NCBI GenBank assembly: GCA_019426215.1
Contig: CM033402.1
Location: 36,258,657 to 36,322,656, forward strand
DNA from: Buddleja alternifolia
Taxonomy: Eukaryota > Streptophyta > Magnoliopsida > Lamiales > Scrophulariaceae
Length of the DNA: 64,000 bases
Reading direction: 5' to 3'
This document shows, one piece after another, positions 1 to 10,043 of this stretch. The notes beneath the pieces were generated by a model. The model made no database searches and was not told where the DNA came from. It worked only from the letters and a program-made list of their open reading frames with translations. The position numbers were made by a program, and so were the translations under genes. Numbering within the stretch: the stretch's first letter is position 1; every line of letters begins with the position of its first letter.

Positions 1-20
1 TCTGCTTAACTTAATTGCAG

Positions 21-1343
21 ATGATCGAACCATTTACAGCCCATTACGTGTTTGCACTAGGTGTTGCAAGATTTTTGGGATGCGCTCATTGGATCATTCA
101 GGTAAGGATTATCAATTCTTGGAACTATGATTCTATTCAACCCACTTGATCAATACACTGTACAATGAATATATAGGAGAGAGTCCAAGCCTATAGAGAT
201 ATACTAATTACAATTGGTAACTAATTAAGAAGGATAGAATCTACACAGCAGATACATATCAAGAGTTGTAGAATGACTAATGACTAATAAGGATTGGATT
301 ATTTCATCTCCGCCATACCATACGGAATTTTAAATCCATCATCGTCTTTGGTACTTATAATATATCTGAAAATTTAGAAAGTGCTCTGGTGAGCTTATGT
401 TCAACTCCTTTTGTGGGGAGTTCGAGTTTGCAGGTGCGTTTATAAGTTCGTTACATCTTATAAAATGTGCTCAGTGTATCTGCTTTTGTTAAGTCTGGTT
501 CCAAATCTCAACTGAACAATTAAAGGGGAAATTGCAATATTGGTCCTAATGGATAGTGTCTATTACAATTTTAGTCTCTTGTTTTCCAAAGTTGCAAAAA
601 TAGCCCCGTAGGATTATTTGTCCTAACTCCTAAAGGGAAAATTGCAATATTGGTCCCAACGGATGGAATTTAATTCACAAATGGCATGCACGCACCCTTA
701 AAGGTTTAGGATAAATTGAATAAATAACCCCAGACTTCTATAACCCTAAACTGCTAAACCTTAACAAAAAAAAAAGTGAGTTTTTTTTTTTTTTTTTTTG
801 CAAGTTTCATTTGGGGGGTTTTATGAAATTTAAGCAAATTAACTAGTATCACGTGTTTTTTACGTGACAAACTTATGGTTTTCGTCCATCTTTTAACAAC
901 TAGGACTAAAGATGCAAAGAAGTACTTATACTAATTTCCCAAGTTTTACAATGAGATCAAAATTGCAACGCAGCTTACTAAATCAACGAAGTTGGCTTCT
1001 TAGTTTTTAAATTGTCAAATCGCTCTTTCATTTAAGTTAAAATATCTAAATCACACCCAAGACCTAAAGCTCCGCTTCCATTATTTTAGGTCTATGATTC
1101 TGCGGGGAAGTATTTGTTCCTGGTTGGAGCTGGCTACATTTGGCTTCCTATGGTTCTGCTCGCAGAAATTATTCAGACATTTATATTGGCCGATTTCTGT
1201 TACTATTATGTCAAGAGGTAAGCTCCCGAGACACACTAATTCTCGAGTCTATTTTTCTTTACGATCTCTAGTTGACAAACCTCGCCTGTTTTTGCAGTGT
1301 CGTGAATGGCCAACTTATAGTCAGTCTCTCGTCGCTCGTCTAA
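21..1343 (+). CDS. ERD2-type ER lumen protein-retaining (K/HDEL) receptor, 3' part
   Basis: Last three exons of a gene that begins left of the window: 21-101, 1090-1217 and 1298-1343 (TAA at 1341-1343), all with GT-AG introns and matching phases. The translation runs EPFTAHYVFALGVARFLG, then WLPMVLLAEIIQTFILADF and CYYYVKS, and ends in a short VVNGQL... tail. These are the last membrane segments and cytosolic tail of the seven-helix ERD2 family, which binds K/HDEL tails of escaped ER proteins in the Golgi and returns them by COPI vesicles. The family is recognised from memory, and the C-terminus matches plant ERD2-like members. Exon 1 here starts right after a TTGCAG acceptor, so the ATG at 21 is an internal Met and not the start. 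The first intron is long (988 bp) and holds a repeat. There are no in-frame stops; the visible part looks functional. Confidence 0.9.
523..969. repeat. MITE-like repeat inside an ERD2-like intron
   Basis: The intron between the first two visible exons holds two direct copies, 110 bp apart (523 and 633), of a phrase containing AAATTGCAATATTGGTCC. Near 950-969 a roughly inverted form of the same phrase appears (GATCAAAATTGCAAC). This looks like a decayed non-autonomous DNA element with a tandemly repeated end. No target-site duplication was identified. A poly-T run lies at about 781-799. Confidence 0.45.
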
Positions 1344-1719
1344 GAAAGCGTGTTAAGACGACTTTGGAGAGTATAAGATCTAGTGTACATTTGGTTTTTA
1401 ACTGGTTATGATATTTCTTGCATGAAATTGCACGTTGTTCTGACTGTGCTCATCCGGTTTTCTAGACGGACGACGTTGTTTTCTTCTCTGGTTTGGATTC
1501 GACCTTTTGTTGTTCTTGCTGAAAGTTCGACGATTATGGCTTCGACGAGAACTCGATTGTGCTAAATTGAGTCATGTAGTAGTTTAGTTGGAAATTCCAG
1601 ACTGGTATTGAGTCTATTACATGGTAACCGTTTCATACTAGCTAATTGATTGTTGAGACTGATCAAACGCAAGATATGGTGAACTATAGCGCACATACAA
1701 TTTAATCACTAATTTGAGG
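1344..1719 (+). other. 3' UTR and flank of the ERD2-like gene
   Basis: Non-coding sequence after the TAA at 1341-1343, including a T/C-rich stretch (1440-1560). No poly(A) site can be fixed by eye. Short reading frames here have no recognisable similarity. Confidence 0.5.
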
Positions 1720-1954
1720 GAAAATTACACATATACCCCTAATTTATTGGAAAATTACCTAATACGGCCCTCGTTTATTGGAAATTACCAATACACCCGC
1801 TCAAGGGGTCTTAACTGGGGAAAAATTTTAAAAAAAAATTAAACACACAGAGAATGTAATTGTAAGAAATCATTAACATGAGGGCGTGTGTTAATTATTT
1901 TCAATAAGTTGGGGATTTTCATAGAATAGGTGAGAGGGTTTGTGTGTAATTTTC
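1720..1954. mobile_element. MITE, family A, copy 1
   Basis: An element of about 235 bp with inverted ends: the left end GAAAATTACACATATACCCC pairs with the right end, which reads GGGTTTGTGTGTAATTTTC. The body has the family phrase 'plain letters A/T plus CCCCT and GAGGG' and includes ATTACCAATACACC. Related copies lie at 8739-9343, 10421-10673 and about 10788-11037. No coding capacity. The superfamily is not assigned, because no clean TSD was found. Confidence 0.6.
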
Positions 1955-1962
1955 TGACCTAA

Positions 1963-2224
1963 GAGGGTGTTTGGCTAAGCTTATCCAAAACATTTTATAA
2001 GCTCCTACATCTTATAAGATATTTTAAGAGCTTATAAGATGTTTAAAAAAAAAAGTGGGGTGAGTTACTTTTTTAAAAACAGTTTATAAGATCCAAACAG
2101 TTTATTTTTCAGTTTTATAAGCTGTTTGCTTAAAAAATTTACCAAACAAATTTATAGAGTTTATAAGTTCTAAAACATCTTATATGATGTTTAGAGAAAT
2201 TTATAAATTTAGCCAAACACTCTC
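1963..2224. mobile_element. Tourist-like (PIF/Harbinger-type) MITE, TSD TAA
   Basis: A 262-bp foldback element. The left end GAGGGTGTTTGGCTAAGCTT is the near-perfect inverse of the right end (AAATTTAGCCAAACACTCTC). It is flanked by TAA at 1960-1962 and 2225-2227, the 3-bp TSD typical of PIF/Harbinger MITEs. The arms stay largely self-complementary inward (repeated CTTATAAGAT and ATCTTATA words), so a transcript would form a long hairpin. It sits 9 bp from the neighbouring family A MITE. Confidence 0.75.
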
Positions 2225-2227
2225 TAA

Positions 2228-4024
2228 AACCGATGACATGTAGCTTACTTTGTAGGTCAATTTATAATAGATCGAATATAATAGAATCGATTTATTATTA
2301 GATAAGTGTGATGTGGTTAGACTTTTTATCATTTCGCTCATTGATATCAAATTGTATGATTTGACCGTTTGTGTTGTACTCCGTTCAATATAAAAGTTAC
2401 TGCTTATTTAGCGGTCCTCCCTATTTTATCAAATATTATGATTGAGTCGTTCTGGTAGTTTGTTCAATATAGAATTGTTTCTTACTTGGCATCCACAAAT
2501 TTATAGTGCACCGAGATTATTTATAGAATTGTTTCTTACTTGGCATTCTTATTTCAAATTCAGGATAAATTTATAATGCACCAAGAGTATTTTTTTCGAT
2601 TCATCCAACATTACAAGATCATTAGAATATGGATGTTTTTCATCACCCACTCAATGTAAAAACCACTTACGTACGCCTAGTAATGTATAGTGGATAATGC
2701 ACCTAGGGCAATGCTCCCGATGCATCATAAATTTTCCCCTTATTTCATGAAAAATCTAGGTCGTGATTGGTTGGCATATCAATTCCTGGAAAAAGTAGGC
2801 ATTGTTTGTTTTTGTTTTCAAATTCCATTTTCAATATCATGGATCACAAAATTCTAAAAATCCATAACACAAACCATTCTCATCTAAATTCTACTTTTTT
2901 CAACTTAACATCTTCAATCCTCCATATAACTACCTATCACTCACTATATCAATCATTTCACACATTTATCAATCAACATCATTTCCTCTAATCATTACTT
3001 TTTTATTCAATCTTCCACATTTTACTATATATTAATAATAAATTTCAAATTTCAAAATATATTAATAATAAATTTACTTTATATATCTATCTTATTCTAT
3101 TATTTATTTATTCACATAATCATTACACAAATAACTAATTCAATTATTTAACTCATCATACATTCAAGAAGTTTTTTTGAAAAATGCATTTGTATGGCAT
3201 TCTATCAAGAAGTTTTCATGAAAATAACTCCTCAAAATTTCTATTTTAGTCTTGCAAAATTTGGAAAAATTATCAAATTTTTGAAAAATAATTGCAAAAA
3301 AAAAAAAAGACAAAAAGTAGAATTTTACTATTAATGATTTGACAGTTCACACATCAATTACAAATATTTTATCCGTCTATTCGCAACACCAAAAAACAAA
3401 TTAATCACATATTCTAACAAAATAACACAATGTGCAAAATAAGATTCATTTTGCTTTTATGTCTATATCGATAAATTTGACTAAAATTTATATATGAAGA
3501 ATTATATATAAACACAATCGAAACAAATTTCTCATAAAAAAAGACATATCGCATCAACCCTAATTATTACATATTTTTCTTTAAAAAATAACTCATACAA
3601 ACATACTTTTAACACTATTTTTCTTATCCTGAACAATACTTTTCTCCATTTTTTGGGAAAAAAAAATTCTTTGGAGATAATATGTGATATTTCATCCAAT
3701 TAAACCCCTAATTTTCCTCCAGAACCTTAATACTTGCGCCGCTTTCATATCGAATACGATTATTCCACGTGGAAAATGACAAATCTAGCTAGCTGACATC
3801 TCCTTTCATCACGTCATGTTAGGCTTCAGCTTCAAACACGTCATCCTTTCAACGCCACCTATGGTTGTTCTTACTCCTTCTCTTGTACTTTACTGAAATA
3901 TTTATTGATTTATTCACATTCAAATTTATTGTTCGAAAAATTGAGGTCTTTTAAAAATGTAATTGCAAATAATTATGCATATCAAAAAATAATTAAAATT
4001 GGAAAAGTAATTAAAAGAAGTAGT
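2228..4024. other. AT-rich intergenic region
   Basis: No gene was found. The stretch 2760-3200 is very A/T-rich with reiterated TCATTT/ATTCAATC words, and may be an old MITE or satellite-like remnant. There is a poly-A run at 3296-3308. No open reading frame here has recognisable similarity. Confidence 0.5.
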
Positions 4025-4029
4025 ATTTG

Positions 4030-4854
4030 TGTTTCGTTTAAAAAACAAACTAGACCAGAGTAGATCCAATTGCGCGTTCCGAGCCCCGCGATAATCTATA
4101 TCTTGAGATTATCTTTCAACCCCTGCGTTCGACACGCTATTTCGGTGGTTCAAGTCTTTAAATTAGAAGTTGATTATTATCGTTGAATGCAATAATAAGA
4201 TGAAGGATAAGATTCAAGTTCGTTGAGAATGGCGAATGAAAAACTCAAGTCAAGATACAATTACCCATCCGATACTTAAATCTAAATAAAAGATAATTTA
4301 TATCTCCATGAAAATCTTTAATTCTGAAAAATTATAAACAGGCGAATGCCGATACAAGCCTTGAAGGCAAATCCCATCGAGTCTAACACTAAATTACATT
4401 ACATCTACTCCTAATTTACGCTAAGAGCTACTCCTACATTACGCTATGAACTACTCCTAAGGCTAGAGTTAATTCTATGAAAATGTAGAAATTTTTGATC
4501 TTGATGATGTCTTTTTCTTTCTTTCTCTTCGCGCTTATATACTCCGCTTCTTTTGTCGATTTCTTCGCAACCTCCACGTTCTCCTCTACTTCTGGAACCG
4601 CTGTCAACCGTCATCAACTGCTCTTTCAAATCTTTTCAACTTAGCGCGCCTCTACAGATGATTGGCTATTTGGACTTCATTTTATTTTTCAGATTCGATT
4701 CTTGCGCTTTTGTCAATTCAGCCCACGTTTTTTGCCATTTTCTAAATTCAATGGGCCATGTTCTATTCATTTTCGGGTCCAACTTCCTTCTTTTCGAATT
4801 TCTATAGTTTGGGCTTTGTAATTCGAAAGCCCAAATTATTTTATAGTATAAACA
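4030..4854 (-). repeat. 3' LTR of the ATTTG element
   Basis: 825 bp, bounded by TG and CA. It aligns along most of its length with 6385-7464, including the shared segment beginning GAGCCCCGCGATAATCTAT (4080) and the end GCCCAAATTATTTTATAGTA. On the minus strand a TATATAAG motif precedes an A/G-rich leader. A 61-residue open frame on the minus strand (4629-4444) is repeated in the other LTR, and is best read as chance coding in R/U5 sequence. Confidence 0.85.
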
Positions 4855-5412
4855 AATGCCCCCCTAATATACATGAACGTTTCGAGTTCATGTGTATTAA
4901 ACGACACATCTTTTGACTAAAGACAACTTCAAATTTTGGCGGGTATGAGAAAACATGCCTTTCATTAAAAATCGCCTAAGACTTCTTATCTTTTTCACGG
5001 ATTCCGCTTGACACGTATACATTGTGTAATATATATAAACTGAGTTTTAGACATAAAGAAAAATGAAAACAATAATTAATTAGATAGGCGAAACAAATCT
5101 ACACCTAAACCTAAAATGAACAGCCAAAATATTAAATTATTATAATTTATGACAAGCCCTAGAATTACATTTCCCAAAAACATGTAGGTTAGGTGGTACT
5201 TATATTTGGTGTATATATATATATATGTATCGAAAATATACATAGAGCAAAGTCTCCTCAAAAGAAAAAGGTCTGACATAGCTCACACACTTTATGTCAT
5301 TATAATAATATTTATATGTGTAAATATTACTTTTAGTAAAAAGAAGATATCCGTCAAGTTTGAAAGTTTGGAAGACATCTTCTCTTTATTGTACATACTT
5401 GCTCAAACTGAA

Positions 5413-5987
5413 ATGCTTGAGCAGTTTGCTCGAGCTAAGTTGACTCGAGCTGGCTGCTATTTTTCGGCTCTAGCAATTCGCTCTAGCCGGAGCGCTCAAA
5501 TGGCCGCGCTAGATGCCCAGATTGCCAGCCTCCAAATCGAAAGGAGTCGTTTGGCTAATTCAGTCGATCAAGTCGAAGAAAATTTATCAGCTTTGAATAA
5601 CCAGATTGTCGAGTTAATTCATGAGCTCGAAGGCGTCGTCAAACCAGCCTTGCTCGAAAGAGACCCTTTCGATTCTGCTCTTGATGTATTAGTTAACTCT
5701 TTGTTTTTTATTAGGTTTTAGACATTTTCGAAAGATGTACTTATAACCATTCCTACTTTATTTGTAAGAAATCTTTGCCCGCTTCGAAAGATGGTTTTTT
5801 GTTTTTTTTCGCCATGCCTGCTCGAACATGTAGTTCGAGCTTTTCGGCTCGAGCAGGTCGCTCTAGCTGGAGCACTCGAGTTACTGCGCTAGATGCCCAG
5901 ATTGATAGCCTCCAAATCGAAAGGGATTGCTTGGCTAATTCAGTCGATCAAGTCGAATTTCGTATTCTCTCTCTTATCTTGTGTTAA
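5413..5987 (+). pseudogene. Duplicated coiled-coil ORF remnant, antisense to its host LTR element
   Basis: On the strand opposite the element, a frame from 5413 encodes a short heptad-rich coil: MAALDAQIASLQIERSRLAN, then SVDQVEENLSALNNQIVELI. A second, shorter copy of the same module lies at about 5820-5960 (ALDAQIDSLQIERDCLANSV). DNA identity between the copies is high from the Ser/Ala/Arg-rich lead-in (TTTTCGGCTC) to the AGTCGATCAAGTCGAA block. Some plant Ty3/gypsy lineages carry extra antisense ORFs between pol and the 3' LTR; position and strand here would fit such a remnant, but this is inference. No other domain was seen, and the frame is open only for short stretches. It could also be a captured host fragment. 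Confidence 0.4.
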
Positions 5988-6384
5988 TCATTTTACGGAA
6001 TCATCGCGTAAAAGTGATAAATACGTTACTCCAATAAAGTGAATAAATCTTCTCGAATTTCGAAAGGAAGGTTTAATTACACCATTTGGCAGGACAGTCA
6101 CTCGAAAGGGAATGTCATAATTCAGAATCTTTTTTTTTTTTTTTAAACTCAGGTCTGTATATCTTCTCAATAATCATTTCGATCTGATTTTGAAAGGGGT
6201 CAAAGAATTGTCCCCCAAATTTCCTCCCACATGGGCATCAGACACTACTTGCCCCCCCTGCATATGGTACTCGAATATTATTTGGGAACGTAAGAATTCC
6301 TTGACTTATCGGTACATTCGAGAAGTTTTTGTTTCCCGTAGTAAAAGGAGCGTTCGATTATCTCCCACTATGGTCACCATTTTT

Positions 6385-7464
6385 TGTTTCGAAAATAAAA
6401 ACAAACTCGACTAGGGAAGGATTTCGAGTAGTCGATCCAAGCCCCGCGATAATCTATAATTTGAGATTATCTTTCAACTCTTGCGTTCGATTCGCTATTT
6501 GGTGGTTCAAGTCTTAAATTCAACGCTAATTATCGTCTTCGAATGAAATAATAACATAGTGAAGGAAAAATTCAAGTAAAGATAAAAATCACCCTTCCGA
6601 TACTTAAATCTGGATAAAAGATAATTTTATACCTCCATGAGAATCTCTCGATCGAATGTATTATTTTTCAACCCCTGCGTTCGATTCGCTAAACGGTGGT
6701 TCATGTCTTTTAATTGACATTACCTATCCGATACTTAAATCTGAATAAAAGATAATTTTATATCTCCATGAGAATCTCTCGATCGAATGTATTATTTTTC
6801 AACCCCTGCGTTTGAGTCGCATTAATTGAAGTTTTAGTTGTTCATTTCGAATATGAGAATGACGAATGAAAAACTCAAGTCAAGTACTTAAATCTAAATA
6901 CACGATAATTTATACCTCCATGAAAGTCTTCAATTCTAAAAAATTACAAGCAAGAAATGCCGATATAAGTCTTGAAGGCAAATCCCATCGAGTCTAACAC
7001 TAAATTACATTACAGCTACTCTAATTTACGCTAAGAGCTACTCCTACATTACGCTATGAACTACTCCGAAGACTAGAGTTAATTCTATGAAAATGTAGAA
7101 GTTTTTGATCTAGATGGTGTCTTTTTCTTTCTTTCTCTTCGCGCTTATATACTCCACTTCTTTTGTCGGTTTCTTCGCAACCTCCACGTTCTCCTCTACT
7201 TCTGAAACCGCTGTCAACCGTCTTCAACTGCTGTTTCAAATGTTTTCAACTTAGCGCGCCTCTGCAGATGATTGGCTATTTGGATTTCATTTTATTTTTC
7301 AGATTCGATTTTTGGGCTTTTGTCAATTCAGCCCATGTTTTTTGCCATTTTCTAAATTCAATGGGCCATGTTCTATTCATTTTCGGGTCCAACTTCCTTC
7401 TTTTCGAATTTCTATAGTTTGGGCTTTGTAGTTCGAAAGCCCAAATTATTTTATAGTATAAACA
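6385..7464 (-). repeat. 5' LTR of the ATTTG element, with internal tandem duplication
   Basis: 1080 bp, about 255 bp longer than its partner. Part of the excess is a tandem duplication of about 131 bp (units starting at 6597 and 6728), each with GATACTTAAATCT, GAATCTCTCGATCGAATG and TTCAACCCCTGCGTT. The left LTR has a single copy of the region. The duplication probably postdates insertion or marks a different LTR form. Confidence 0.8.
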
Positions 7465-7469
7465 ATTTG

Positions 7470-8537
7470 AAAGCACAAAGAAAGTGAAAATAAATTAGAG
7501 GAGAAGATATGAAAACATAAAAGTAACTAGAAATCAACTTAATTTCGTAAAACACAAGATTATTGTTTAAATAAGAAATGTATGTCTTAGCGAGATGAGT
7601 TTTCTAGGTTCAAATTCTATAAATATAATTAAAATAAGTATATCCAATATAGCTGTCATTTAAGTATAAAAGTACTAAAATCAGTTTGGAGACCCCTTAC
7701 CTTGATTACGAAGTTATAAATTATTATCTCTTAAATTTAAATAATTTAAAGCATGTATCTATTTGTAACACCTCCAAGTAATTTACTTTTCGCTTTGTCG
7801 AGTTAAGTTGAACATGTTGCTATTTAAGTTCGACTGAATTATTATCGAAATTCAAGATTTGTGTTTTAATTTAGTTTGATTGTTAATTAAGTCAAGCTAA
7901 AACGAGTTTTACTCAAGCCGAACACGAGTAGCATGATTTGTTTGCTCATATTTTATATTTTTTAATAATTGGATCAAGTTCAAACCAAGCTTCAGAACTT
8001 ATCGAAGATAAAAAATTATTTGAGTTTGGTTTGATATATTAAATTGTTAGCAACTGAACTTTTAATCATCAGCTTTGAATCGAGTATCGAATTTCTTTAT
8101 TCGACTTTCAACCCTTATAAGCATTCTTTAAAGCTCAAAGAATCACATTCGTCCTTATAGTTCAATGAACAAATATATTAGATTTATACTACTTTTTGTT
8201 TTTATTTTTATTCTTGTTAATGAAAGTTTAAATATGATCGCTTCGATCACCTATCACAGGTCAGGGCATATCTCTGAAAACAAACCTTGTTTACAAAATT
8301 ACTTACAGATTATTTATCAACAAGCCTCCACTTCACAGTGAATCGAACCCACGATCTTCTGAAAGAAATTTGTATGAGCCAAACATGTGTTGTCCTTTTT
8401 TCAAACTTTAATCTGGATAAAATGGACCCACGAAGCCCCATGCTATCACGAGTACGCACCTAAACCCGCCACGTATCACCATCTCCTGAACCAAAAAACG
8501 ACGCCGCAAGATCCGGATTAGGCATCAGAATCCTAAC
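7470..8537. other. Intergenic region between LTR element and Ninja gene
   Basis: No gene was found. The part at 7795-8110 is rich in TCGAGTT/GTTCGA/CGAATTT words, resembling a dispersed repeat also seen at 8911-9251, 14790-15060 and 63760-63920. The rest is plain AT-rich DNA. Confidence 0.45.
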
Positions 8538-8668
8538 CACGTGTCACTGTCCCTGAATATACGCGACAAACCACACATTAATCAATCAATCAATACTTTC
8601 TCTCTCTCTCTCTCCCTCATCACCACGTGTCAACTCCTCCTCGCCCCCGTTCGACTTCTCCTACGTGG
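8538..8668 (+). promoter_or_regulatory. Cluster of G-box/ABRE-type motifs upstream of the Ninja-family gene
   Basis: CACGTG occurs at 8538-8543 and 8624-8629 (both followed by TC), and TACGTGG at 8662-8668; CCACGTATCACC lies just upstream at about 8468. ACGT-core elements bind bZIP and bHLH factors in ABA, light and jasmonate responses. The cluster is about 0.9-1.1 kb upstream of the ATG at 9580. A nested MITE now separates it from the pyrimidine-rich leader. Regulatory use is an inference from motif clustering only. Confidence 0.4.
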
Positions 8669-8738
8669 TCGTGGGATTAAGCAGAAGATTAGCAGCCACT
8701 AAATACCGGGATTAATTAAGAGGGCCCTTAATAATAAG

Positions 8739-9343
8739 GGAAAATTGGACACAGACCCCTAACTTGTTATGTAATTGCCAAAAATCCTCTTATTTATTTA
8801 AAATTACCGTCACACCTCTCATGTTAAGGATTTTTCTACAATTACGCCCCCTATATGCTTAATGATTCTTAAAATTTTATCCGTGTAAAACTTATAGATA
8901 GACCCTATATGTAGGAATGAAAGACCAACCAAATTACTCGATACTCGACTCCAGCTCATTCGCTAAAAGCTAGTTTGAGCTTGGTTCGTTAACATATCAA
9001 ACCAAATTTGAACAACTTTTTATATTTGATGAGTTTTGAAACTTGACTCGATTAGTAAAAATAATAAAAAACCTGTACAAAAAAAATCAAACTAGTCGAG
9101 CTCGGCTAATATTCGACTGAATTAAAAATTGTTTGAGCTCAGCTCGATTAATAATCAAACAAGCTCAAACACAAATTTTGAAGCTAAATTGTGTATCAAA
9201 CAGCCTGACTAACATCTCGTTTGACTCGACTTGACACATTTTTACCCCTACCTATATGGCACCTGTTTCTGTTAGTTATTTTCATTAAGTAAAGGAAGGT
9301 TTTGAAAATTACACAATAAGTTAGGGGTCTAAATGTAATTTCC
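8739..9343. mobile_element. MITE, family A, copy 2, split by another MITE
   Basis: The outer ends are inverse of each other: the left reads GACCCCTAACTTGTTATGTA, and the right contains AATAAGTTAGGGGTCTAAAT. Without the inner insertion at 8911-9251 the element is about 265 bp, close to the size of its relatives. It lies directly upstream of the Ninja-family leader. Confidence 0.6.
8911..9251. mobile_element. Inner MITE nested in family A copy 2, TSD CTATAT
   Basis: A 341-bp insertion bounded by CTATAT at 8905-8910 and 9252-9257. The ends are roughly inverse (GTAGGAATGAAA at left; the right end reads TTTTTACCCCTAC). The body is full of GAGCTCGA/TTCGAC words, as in other dispersed stretches of the window. 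The TSD may be one or two bases longer. Confidence 0.55.
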
Positions 9344-9579
9344 TATTAATAATCCGTACTCCAATCCTTGACCCTACGGTTACTTTTTCATTATTATTCT
9401 CTCTCAGAGGTGGTGTGTCAACAACCGTCCTCCTCATCTTCTCTCCTCTCGCCACGTCACCTCTCTCTCTCCTCTTTCTCTCTCCTCACTCCTATTTGTA
9501 CTGCATCTTTCCTCCCACCCCCTTTCTCTCTCATCAAATCAAACCAAAATTGTGGAATTTCTTGAAAGAAACGTTTTTG

Positions 9580-9995
9580 ATGGGAAAAGAGTGTACAATG
9601 TTGGAGGTTTCAAAGGTGCCTATGGAAGAAGAAGAAGATGATGAATTTGAGATGAGTTTGGAGCTATCCATTGGTGGTAGCTATGCAAAATCAAAGAACC
9701 CTGAAAAATTGGATGGAAAAAGTGTTGAAAAACCTGGTTTTTTCGGCGGAAATGGGGATCTGGCGAAAAGGAAGGAGATTCAGGCGTTAAGGAGGCTGGA
9801 AGCTCGCAAGAAGAGGATGAAGAAATCGAAAGGGGTTTTTAATAATTTAGGGGTTTTGGAGGGGGGTGATGATAAATTGTTGTTGGAGGGAGCTGGAGAG
9901 AGAGATTGTTTTTCGGGGGAAAGAGATGGGTTTCCGCGGGAATTTTCGGCGAAAAGGGAGATGAATGTTGATTTGAATCTGTCTTTGTGTATTGA

Positions 9996-10043
<48 letters not shown>

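Larger units (their letters stand above)
4030..7464 (-). mobile_element. Non-autonomous LTR retrotransposon (LARD-like), perfect TSD ATTTG
   Basis: Two related LTRs (4030-4854 and 6385-7464) flank a 1.53-kb interior. The whole is bordered by identical ATTTG at 4025-4029 and 7465-7469. The LTRs start TGTTT and end AAACA. Orientation is minus: next to the right LTR, the minus strand reads TGGTGACCATAGTGGGAGA (6379-6361), a likely tRNA primer-binding site after five As; next to the left LTR, the minus strand has the G-rich tract TTAGGGGGGCATT (4867-4855), a likely polypurine tract. Both LTRs hold a minus-strand TATATAAG (4541-4534 and 7151-7144). No gag, protease, integrase or RT could be read, so it would need proteins from elsewhere. 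The interior carries a duplicated coiled-coil reading frame on the opposite strand. LTR type and likely PBS suggest Ty3/gypsy, but the lineage is inferred. Confidence 0.85.

Noticed and set aside
4444..7417. 61- and 84-residue frames found twice
   Set aside because: They lie at equal positions in the two LTRs of one element; repetition reflects LTR identity, not a conserved gene pair.
9415..9579. Upstream in-frame ATG of the Ninja-family gene
   Set aside because: The extension lies in a C/T-rich leader and lacks family similarity; the ATG at 9580 is the plausible start.
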